Source: JBFGCM01 sp041581135
Lineage (GTDB): Bacteria; Actinomycetota; Acidimicrobiia; Spongiisociales; UBA5794
Assembly (NCBI GenBank): GCA_041581135.1
Contig: JBFGCM010000121.1
Span: forward strand, 1-7,827
Length of the DNA: 7,827 nucleotides
Direction: 5' to 3'
The notes beneath the pieces were generated by a model. That model was not told the origin of the DNA, did no database searches, and saw only the letters and a list, made by a program, of their open reading frames with translations. This document shows, piece after piece, positions 1-6,062 of the stretch (position 1 is the first letter of the stretch; every line of letters starts with the position of its first letter). Made by a program: the position numbers and the translations under genes.

Positions 1-564
1 AAGTACGAGGGCCGGTGGAAGTACGACTGGGAAGAGCCGTACCTCGAATCGACTCGGTCCGAGCCATTCATCAGCCGGTTCGCCGATATCGAGTACATGC
101 TCACCGAGCTTCAGGAGGAGACGCGCTGCCGGTTCGAGTACGAGGCCTACGACATCGGGCATCTGTACACCCTGGCCTTCTACGCCGATCAGGGGCTGGT
201 GAAGACGCCGATCTTCATGCAGTTCGTCATCGGAACGCTGGGCGGAATCGGCCCCGATGTGGAAAACGTGTTCCACATGAAGGAGGCGGCGATCCGCCTG
301 TTCGGCGACGACATCGAGTGGGGCATTCTCGGTGGCGGCCGAGCCCAGTTCGATCTCATCACCGCCGGCGCCACGCTCGGCGGGAACGTGCGGGTGGGTC
401 TGGAGGACGGCATCTACCTGCGCAAGGGAAAGCTCGCCGAGTCCAACGCCGAGCAGGTGGAGAAGATCGTCCGCATCCTGGGTGAGCTGTCCCGCACCCC
501 GGTGACACCGGCGGAGGCACGGGAGATCCTCGACCTGAAGGGACTCGATCAGGTTGCTTTCTGA
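1..564 (+). CDS. Beta-keto acid cleavage enzyme (BKACE, DUF849), probable 3-dehydrocarnitine cleavage enzyme, 5'-truncated by window edge
   Basis: Reading frame 1 is open from the first base to the TGA at 562-564, giving the last 187 residues; family members are about 270-310 residues, so the N-terminus and start lie outside. BKACE enzymes are Zn-dependent TIM barrels that condense a beta-keto acid with acetyl-CoA and release acetoacetate plus a new acyl-CoA. The family signature RVGLED is at 391-408. By analogy with the characterised enzyme Kce, its Arg, Glu (a Zn ligand) and Asp are active-site residues. The usual Asn after GLED is Gly here (GLEDGIY). The N-terminal HxH zinc ligands are not visible. 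The substrate is inferred from context: the next gene makes 3-dehydrocarnitine and carries a betainyl-CoA thioesterase, so the likely reaction is 3-dehydrocarnitine + acetyl-CoA to betainyl-CoA + acetoacetate. Family assignment is firm; substrate is inferred from neighbours. Confidence 0.9.
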   Translation, partial: KYEGRWKYDWEEPYLESTRSEPFISRFADIEYMLTELQEETRCRFEYEAYDIGHLYTLAFYADQGLVKTPIFMQFVIGTLGGIGPDVENVFHMKEAAIRLFGDDIEWGILGGGRAQFDLITAGATLGGNVRVGLEDGIYLRKGKLAESNAEQVEKIVRILGELSRTPVTPAEAREILDLKGLDQVAF

Positions 565-582
565 GCCGGTGCCGTCCCCCGG

Positions 583-2064
583 ATGAGAGCCGTCACCACG
601 TTCGGCGTCGTCGGCACCGGAGTCATCGGCGCCGGGTGGGCGGCACGTGCGCTGGGACGAGGCTGGGACGTGGTGGCCTTCGATCCGGCGCCCGGGGCGG
701 AAGATCGCATGCGCGCCACCGTCGACCGTGCCTGGCCGTCGGTGCGGAAACTCGGTCTCTACCCAGGCGCGAGCCTGGAGCGTCTGCGCTTCGCGGCCTC
801 GGTGGACGAGGTCGCCGCAGCGGCCGACTTCGTCCAGGAGTCCGCCCCCGAGAACGAAGAGCTGAAGCGTGACGTGCTGGCCGCCATCGACGCGGCCGCA
901 CCCCCCGACGTGGTGATCGCGTCGAGTTCCTCGGGGCTCCTGCCGACCCGGATTCAGGCGAGCTGCCGCCACCCGGAGCGGGTCGTCATCGGCCACCCGT
1001 TCAACCCGGTGTACCTCCTCCCCCTTGTCGAGATCGTGGCCGGGGAGCACACGTCGGACACCACCGTGAAGCACGCCCGCGCCGTCTACGAGGACATGGA
1101 CATGTACCCGCTCGTGGTGCGCTACGAGATCGAGGGGTACCTCTCCGACCGACTCCAGGAGGCGGTGTGGCGCGAGATCCTCCACCTCGTCAACGACGGC
1201 ATCGCCACCACCGCCGAACTCGACGACGCCATCGTGTACGGCCCGGGCCTCCGCTGGTCGGCCATGGGCACCAACCTCACGTTCCACCTCGCCGGCGGCG
1301 ACCATGGCATGCGCTACATGCTGGAGCACTTCGGCCCTGCGCTGCAGCTGCCGTGGACAAAGCTCGAAGCACCGGACCTCACGCCCGAGCTGATCGACCG
1401 CATGGTGGCCGGCACCGGCGAACAGGCCGGAGAACGGACCATCGCCGAGCTGGAACGCCAGCGCGACGAGTACCTGCTGGCCGTCATGTACGCCCTGCGG
1501 GAGTCGCGGCTCGGCGCCGGCGCCGTGATCGCCGCCAGGGAAGGTCGCACCGCCGACCGCTCTGCACCGCGGCGTTGGGCCGAGGGCGACGATCTCTCCG
1601 CTCCGCTGGAGCTGTACCAGTGCCGCGTGGTGCCGTCCTGGGTCGACTACAACGACCACATGACCGAGAGCGCCTACCTCCTCGCCTTCGGCTGGGCCTC
1701 TGATGCCCTGTTCCGGTACCTCGGCATCGACGAGGCCTACCGGGAGGCCGGGCACAGCTACTACACCGTGGAGAGCCACATCAACTACTTCCGGGAGGCA
1801 TCCACCGGGGACCCGCTCACCTTCACCACCCAGATCCTCGACGCAGACACCAAGCGCATGCACCTGTACCACGCCATGTACCACGGCGACACCGGGGACC
1901 TGTTGTGCACCACCGAGCAGATGCTGCTCCACGTCGACACCGCGGCGGCGCGGACGACCCCGACGCTGCCGGGCCCCCAAGCGATCCTCGAGCGCATCGC
2001 CGCGGCCCATCGACATCTGCCGCCGCCGGACTACGCAGGACGCACCATGGGAATCGGGAGCTGA
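583..2064 (+). CDS. lcdH: L-carnitine dehydrogenase fused to betainyl-CoA thioesterase
   Basis: A two-domain cytoplasmic protein of 493 residues. Residues 1 to about 315 are a 3-hydroxyacyl-CoA dehydrogenase-type NAD enzyme: Rossmann motif GTGVIG at 11-16, SSSSG loop, and GHPFNPVYLLPLVEI with the expected catalytic His138 and Glu150. The HPFNP...LVEI pattern and the downstream GYLSDRLQEA segment fit L-carnitine dehydrogenase, which oxidises L-carnitine to 3-dehydrocarnitine. A polar linker (about 315-338) leads to a hotdog thioesterase (about 340-470) with VDYNDHMTESAYL at 354-366 and SYYTVESH further on, closely matching my memory of betainyl-CoA thioesterases; those usually have DYNGHM, so the Asp at 358 is a small deviation. 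The domain should hydrolyse betainyl-CoA to glycine betaine. ATG 583 is the only in-frame start after the previous stop (18-base gap), but no clear Shine-Dalgarno precedes it. Such fusions are known in other bacteria. Confidence 0.93.
   Translation: MRAVTTFGVVGTGVIGAGWAARALGRGWDVVAFDPAPGAEDRMRATVDRAWPSVRKLGLYPGASLERLRFAASVDEVAAAADFVQESAPENEELKRDVLAAIDAAAPPDVVIASSSSGLLPTRIQASCRHPERVVIGHPFNPVYLLPLVEIVAGEHTSDTTVKHARAVYEDMDMYPLVVRYEIEGYLSDRLQEAVWREILHLVNDGIATTAELDDAIVYGPGLRWSAMGTNLTFHLAGGDHGMRYMLEHFGPALQLPWTKLEAPDLTPELIDRMVAGTGEQAGERTIAELERQRDEYLLAVMYALRESRLGAGAVIAAREGRTADRSAPRRWAEGDDLSAPLELYQCRVVPSWVDYNDHMTESAYLLAFGWASDALFRYLGIDEAYREAGHSYYTVESHINYFREASTGDPLTFTTQILDADTKRMHLYHAMYHGDTGDLLCTTEQMLLHVDTAAARTTPTLPGPQAILERIAAAHRHLPPPDYAGRTMGIGS
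2056..2060 (+). promoter_or_regulatory. Ribosome binding site for the acyl-CoA dehydrogenase gene
   Basis: GGGAG lies six bases before ATG 2067 and inside the last codons of the preceding gene. It fixes the start at 2067, only two bases after the previous stop, and excludes the in-frame extension upstream. Confidence 0.7.
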
Positions 2065-2066
2065 CT

Positions 2067-3227
2067 ATGGACTTCCAACCGACGCAGGAACAGAGGATGG
2101 TCGTCGACACCGTGCGCGCCTTCGTCGACAAGGAGCTGCTACCCCACGAAGCCGAGACCGAGGCCACCGGCGCGGTGGACCCCGAGCTGGCGCAGCACAT
2201 CGTCGAGAAGGCGCTCGCCGCCGGCATCTACGCCGCCAACATGCCGGACGAGCTCGGCGGCGGTGGACTCGACAACCTCACGGTGGCCATGGTGGAGCGT
2301 GAGCTGGGGAAGGCGTCTTACGCCCTCCAGTACCTCGTGGCCCGCCCGTCCAACATCCTCCGGGCGTGCAAAGGTGACCAGATCGACCGCTATCTGCTGC
2401 CCACCATCCGCGGTGAGCGCGTCGAGTGCTTGGCGATGTCCGAACCCGACGCCGGCTCCGACCTCCGAGGCATGAAGTGCCGCGCCGAGCGCGACGGCGA
2501 CGAGTACGTGATCACCGGCACCAAGCACTTCATCAGCCATGCCGACATCGCCGACTTCGTCATCTTGTTCGCCGCCAGCGGTGAAGAGGAGACCGAGCGA
2601 GGCACGCGCAAGCGCATAACTGCGTTCCTCATCGACATGGGCACACCGGGCTTCACGGTGGAACCGGGGTACGCCTCGGTCTCGAACCGGGGGTACCACA
2701 ACATGATCTTGTCGTTCGACGAATGCCGGGTCCCGGTGAGCCAGATCCTCGGCACCGAGCACCAGGGTTTCGACGTCGCCAACGAGTGGCTGGGCGCCAC
2801 CCGGTTGCAGGTCGCCGCAACCTGTCTGGGCCGGGCCGACCGGGCCCTGGAGCTCGCCACGGAGTGGGCGGCCACCCGGGAGCAGTTCGGACAGAAGATC
2901 GGGAAGTTCCAGGGAGTGTCGTTCAAGCTCGCCGACATGGCCACCCGTCTCGCCGCCTCCGAGCTGCTCACGTACCGAGCCGCCTGGAAGGCAGACCAGG
3001 GGACGATGACCGATGCCGATGCGGCCATGGCCAAGCTCCATGCGTCCGAGATGCTGGCGTTCGTCGCCGACGAGGCCATCCAGATCTACGGCGGGATGGG
3101 ACTGATGGACGATCTCCCCCTGGAGCGCATCTGGCGTGATGCGAGGGTAGAACGCATCTGGGACGGCACCAGCGAGATCCAGCGGCACATCATCAGCCGC
3201 TCGATGCTGCGCCCATTGGGCGGATGA
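2067..3227 (+). CDS. Acyl-CoA dehydrogenase, probable gamma-butyrobetainyl-CoA dehydrogenase
   Basis: This 386-residue protein has the normal length and domain order of the FAD acyl-CoA dehydrogenases: an N-terminal helical domain beginning MDFQPTQEQ, the middle beta domain with MSEPDAGSD at 124-132 and an ITGTKHFIS strand, and a C-terminal helical domain with REQFGQKIGKFQ, QIYGGMG and RIWDGTSEIQR. The family removes two hydrogens at C2-C3 of an acyl-CoA and passes electrons to ETF. Between a synthetase, a CaiD and a carnitine dehydrogenase, the likely substrate is gamma-butyrobetainyl-CoA, giving crotonobetainyl-CoA; this is inferred. E. coli CaiA is a related enzyme working on the same pair. 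The catalytic Glu of MCAD-type enzymes sits in YEGT; here the position is Asp366 (WDGT). The alternative base position of isovaleryl-CoA dehydrogenase, also Glu in CaiA (HERFLVA), appears to be Thr here (ATRLQVA). The enzyme is therefore not a simple CaiA orthologue. The gene is two bases after lcdH. Confidence 0.88.
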   Translation: MDFQPTQEQRMVVDTVRAFVDKELLPHEAETEATGAVDPELAQHIVEKALAAGIYAANMPDELGGGGLDNLTVAMVERELGKASYALQYLVARPSNILRACKGDQIDRYLLPTIRGERVECLAMSEPDAGSDLRGMKCRAERDGDEYVITGTKHFISHADIADFVILFAASGEEETERGTRKRITAFLIDMGTPGFTVEPGYASVSNRGYHNMILSFDECRVPVSQILGTEHQGFDVANEWLGATRLQVAATCLGRADRALELATEWAATREQFGQKIGKFQGVSFKLADMATRLAASELLTYRAAWKADQGTMTDADAAMAKLHASEMLAFVADEAIQIYGGMGLMDDLPLERIWRDARVERIWDGTSEIQRHIISRSMLRPLGG

Positions 3228-3230
3228 GGA
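3226..3230 (+). promoter_or_regulatory. Ribosome binding site deciding the GTG start of the synthetase gene
   Basis: GAGGA overlaps the TGA stop of the acyl-CoA dehydrogenase gene and lies seven bases before GTG 3238. The next codon, TTG 3241, could also initiate, but its spacing of ten bases is less good, so GTG 3238 is preferred. Confidence 0.7.
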
Positions 3231-3237
3231 CCTGACG

Positions 3238-5259
3238 GTGTTGTCCCGGCTCGACCGCCTTCTGGCCCCGGCCGGCATCGCGGTGATCGGTGGGGATCGA
3301 GCCGGCCGGGTGATCGAGAACTGCCGGCAGCTCGGGTTCGCCGGCGACCTGTGGGCCGTCAACCCCCATCGGGAGACGTTGGCCGGCGTCGACTGTGTCG
3401 CCACGGTCGATGACCTGCCGGGGACACCGGACGCCGCATTCGTGGCCGTGGACAACGCCGCCACGGTCGACGTGGTGGGCCGGCTCGCCGCCCTCGGAGC
3501 CGGGGGCGCGGTGTGTTACGCCGCCGGGTTCTCGGAAACCGGAGACGAGGAGTTGAGCCGGCGACTCGTGGAGGCTGCCGGCCCGATGCCGCTCATCGGA
3601 CCGAACTGCCATGGATTCATCAATGCGCTCTCGCGCGTCGCGCTCTGGCCCGACCAGCACGGATGTGTGCCGGTGGATTCCGGCGCCGCCCTCATCACCC
3701 AGAGCGGCAACATGGGCATCAGCCTCTCCATGCAACAGCGGGGCCTCGACCTCGCCGGTGTGTACACGCTCGGCAATCAGGTGTCGGTGAACGTCGCCGA
3801 ATGTCTGCACGCCCTGCTGGACGACGGCCGGATCACAGCTGTCGGTATCCACGTCGAGGGCATGGCAGACGCGCAAGCCTTCGGCGAGGCCGCGGCCCGG
3901 GCCCTGGAGTTGGGCATACCGATCGTCGTACTCGACACCGGCCGCACCGCCCACAGTGCGATCATCACCCGATCCCACACCGCCTCGCTGCAATCGGACG
4001 GCACGGCGATGGCCGCCTTGTTCGACCGCTACGGCGTGGCCAGGGTCGATCGGCTGCCCGACCTCATCGAGACCCTCAACGTGGTGTCTCGCTTCGGCCC
4101 ACTGCAGGGAAACCGGATGGCATCTCTGAGCTGCTCCGGCGGCGAGGCGTCACTGGTGGCCGACCGGGCAGGCGTCCACGGTGTCGCCTTCGCCGAGTTC
4201 CCGCCTGACCAGGCCGAGGGGATCTCCGCAGTGCTCGGTGATCGCGTCACGGTGACCAACCCGCTCGACTATCACACGTTCATCTGGGGCGATGGCGGCG
4301 CCCTCACCGACCTGTTCACCCGGGTGACCGGCGGACCGCAGGACGCCACCATGCTCATCATGGATGTCCCCAACAGAGATGGAGATCCGTCCGAATGGTG
4401 GCCGACGCTCGATGCCTTCGTGGATGCGCAACGCACGTCCGAGCGACCGGCCCTCGTCGTGTCCACCCTCGGCGAGAATCTCACGGACGCCGTGCGATCA
4501 CGGCTCGCCGCCACAGGAATCCCGGCGGTCAGCGGCATCGACGAGGCGTTGGGAGCGGTGGGCCGAGCCGCCTGGATCGGGAGTCGGCGCGCCGCAATTC
4601 CCGGGCCGCATGCTCCGGCTTCCCCGCCGGCATCGATCAGGGTGGTCGATGAGGCCGGCGCCAAGCGCATGATCGCCGACGCAGGTATCCCGGTTCCGCC
4701 CGGCGCCGAGGTGCCTCATGAGGGAGTCGTGGCGGCCGCCGAGACCATCGGCTACCCGGTGGCGCTCAAGGCGGTCGGGTACGAGCACAAGGCCGAAGCG
4801 GGAGCCGTGGCGATCGGCATCGCCGACCCTGCCGCCCTGGCACGGGCGCTGGTGGCCATGCCCGTGACCGAGTCCTATCTCGTGGAACGGCACATCACGG
4901 GCGCCATCGCCGAGCTCGTGGTGTCGATCCGCCGTGCCCCGCCTGTGGGATGGGTGATCACGTTGGGCCACGGCGGCAGGCTCGTTGAGCTGGCGGTCGA
5001 CGTCGCCTACCTGCTCGCCCCGGCGACACCCCAGATGATCCGCGATGCCCTACACGCCACCAAGGCCGGGGTCTTGCTCGACGGCTACCGCGGGGCTCCA
5101 CCGGGTGACCTCGACGCAGTGGTCGACGCCGTGGACCGGCTCCAGCGCGCCGCCCTCGCCTCATCCGACGTGGTCGAGATCGAGATCAACCCGCTGCTCG
5201 TACTGCCTTCGGGGGTGTGGGCTGTCGACGCCTCCGCCACTGTCGAGGCGAGCCCATGA
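3238..5259 (+). CDS. ADP-forming acyl-CoA synthetase, single-chain; candidate gamma-butyrobetaine/crotonobetaine/carnitine:CoA ligase
   Basis: A 673-residue protein of the NDP-forming acyl-CoA synthetase superfamily, with both half-enzymes in one chain. Residues about 1-130 are a Rossmann CoA-binding domain (IAVIGG near the start, IGPNCHG at 120-126). Residues about 135-430 are the succinyl-CoA-ligase-like part, with QSGNMG at 155-160, Glu207 in HVEG and the expected phospho-acceptor His247 in RSHTAS. Residues about 460-670 are an ATP-grasp domain, with His517 in EHKAEAG matching the second, swinging-loop phosphorylated His. All key residues seem present, so it should be active. The family reversibly converts acid + CoA + ATP to acyl-CoA + ADP + Pi. 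Position between the dehydrogenase and CaiD genes suggests a trimethylammonium acid as substrate, replacing AMP-forming CaiC. Reversibility could also let it recover carnitine from carnitinyl-CoA with ATP gain. Family is firm; substrate is inferred. It overlaps the next gene by four bases. Confidence 0.88.
   Translation: MLSRLDRLLAPAGIAVIGGDRAGRVIENCRQLGFAGDLWAVNPHRETLAGVDCVATVDDLPGTPDAAFVAVDNAATVDVVGRLAALGAGGAVCYAAGFSETGDEELSRRLVEAAGPMPLIGPNCHGFINALSRVALWPDQHGCVPVDSGAALITQSGNMGISLSMQQRGLDLAGVYTLGNQVSVNVAECLHALLDDGRITAVGIHVEGMADAQAFGEAAARALELGIPIVVLDTGRTAHSAIITRSHTASLQSDGTAMAALFDRYGVARVDRLPDLIETLNVVSRFGPLQGNRMASLSCSGGEASLVADRAGVHGVAFAEFPPDQAEGISAVLGDRVTVTNPLDYHTFIWGDGGALTDLFTRVTGGPQDATMLIMDVPNRDGDPSEWWPTLDAFVDAQRTSERPALVVSTLGENLTDAVRSRLAATGIPAVSGIDEALGAVGRAAWIGSRRAAIPGPHAPASPPASIRVVDEAGAKRMIADAGIPVPPGAEVPHEGVVAAAETIGYPVALKAVGYEHKAEAGAVAIGIADPAALARALVAMPVTESYLVERHITGAIAELVVSIRRAPPVGWVITLGHGGRLVELAVDVAYLLAPATPQMIRDALHATKAGVLLDGYRGAPPGDLDAVVDAVDRLQRAALASSDVVEIEINPLLVLPSGVWAVDASATVEASP
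5245..5248 (+). promoter_or_regulatory. Ribosome binding site for the caiD gene
   Basis: GAGG lies seven bases before ATG 5256, within the end of the synthetase gene. It supports this start, which forms an ATGA overlap with the synthetase stop and suggests translational coupling. Confidence 0.65.
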
Positions 5260-6038
5260 GCCCGTCCCTCGTCATGGAACGTCGTGACGCAGTGCTCGAA
5301 GTGACCCTGGATCGACCCAAGGCCAACGCCATCGATGCAGTGACCAGCCGCCAGATGGGAGAGATCTTCGTCGAATTCCGGGACGATCCCCGATTGCGTG
5401 TCGCCATTCTGACCGGCGCCGGGGACCGGTTCTTCTCGGCCGGCTGGGACGTCAAGGCTGCAGCGGCCGGCGAGGCCTACGACAGCGACTACGGGCCCGG
5501 AGGCTTCGGTGGCTTCCCCGAGCTGCCCGACCTCAACAAACCGGTGATCGTCGCCGTCAACGGCATGGCAGTCGGGGGCGGGTTCGAGATGGCCATGTCG
5601 GCCGACCTGGTCTACGCCGTAGACCACGCCGAGTTCCTGCTGCCCGAGATCGGCATCGGCGTCATCCCCGACGTGGGGACCGTACGTCTTCCCAAACTGC
5701 TGCCGGGGCCGATCGCCCGTGAGATGCTGCTCACGGGCCGTCGCATGGGTGCCGCCGAAGCGGAGCGATGGGGACTGGTCAACGCCGTCACGTCGGCAGA
5801 GGAGCTGATGCCGAAGGCACGCGCCGTCGCCGCCGAGATCGCCGCCGGACCGCCGCTGGCCATCGCCGCCATTCTCGAGCTGCTGCGGCGCACCTCGGAC
5901 CTCTCCGTGACTGACGGTTTGGCGCTCATGCGGTCAGGAGAGGTGGCCACCTACGAAGCGATGCTGCGCTCGGAGGACGCCCAGGAAGGACCAAGAGCCT
6001 TCGTGGAGAAGCGTGAGCCCAGATGGACCGGGCAATGA
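5256..6038 (+). CDS. caiD: Crotonobetainyl-CoA hydratase (carnitinyl-CoA dehydratase), CaiD-like
   Basis: A 260-residue crotonase-fold enzyme that resembles E. coli CaiD along its whole length as I recall that sequence. Shared stretches include TLDRPKANAID near the N-terminus, FFSAGWD, PGGFGG, GGGFEMA, LTGRRMGAAEAERWGLVN, and a C-terminal SEDAQEGPRAFVEKR. Glu111 (GGGFE) and Glu131 (LPE) fall at exactly the numbers of the two E. coli CaiD catalytic glutamates. The reaction is reversible hydration of crotonobetainyl-CoA to L-carnitinyl-CoA in the cytoplasm. One local difference is a one-residue deletion after IPD (DVGTVRLPK against DSGGVLRLPK). In E. coli CaiD serves anaerobic carnitine reduction; here, next to carnitine dehydrogenase and BKACE genes, the hydration direction towards carnitine and full degradation is more likely. 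Start ATG 5256 gives the same N-terminal length as E. coli CaiD. Confidence 0.93.
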   Translation: MSPSLVMERRDAVLEVTLDRPKANAIDAVTSRQMGEIFVEFRDDPRLRVAILTGAGDRFFSAGWDVKAAAAGEAYDSDYGPGGFGGFPELPDLNKPVIVAVNGMAVGGGFEMAMSADLVYAVDHAEFLLPEIGIGVIPDVGTVRLPKLLPGPIAREMLLTGRRMGAAEAERWGLVNAVTSAEELMPKARAVAAEIAAGPPLAIAAILELLRRTSDLSVTDGLALMRSGEVATYEAMLRSEDAQEGPRAFVEKREPRWTGQ

Positions 6039-6062
6039 GCCCCAACCTGTCAGACTGACGCC

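Noticed and set aside
2139..3464. A 441-codon open frame on the - strand, antisense to the acyl-CoA dehydrogenase gene
   Set aside because: The + strand gene has clear family motifs and a ribosome binding site. The antisense product has no recognisable motif and the His/Gly/Val-rich make-up typical of a GC-rich shadow frame.
3193..3993. A 266-codon open frame on the - strand inside the synthetase gene
   Set aside because: It is antisense to the CoA-binding and ligase domains of a well-supported gene, with no family motif of its own.
5217..5255. In-frame upstream extension of the caiD gene
   Set aside because: ATG 5256 has a well-spaced GAGG and gives an N-terminus that aligns end to end with E. 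coli CaiD. The extension lies inside the synthetase gene.
6035..6058. A seven-codon ATG frame overlapping the caiD stop (ATGA), ending just before the DUF4032 gene
   Set aside because: Too short to judge, without its own clear Shine-Dalgarno and not in frame with ATG 6063. It is likely a chance result of the ATGA stop context.
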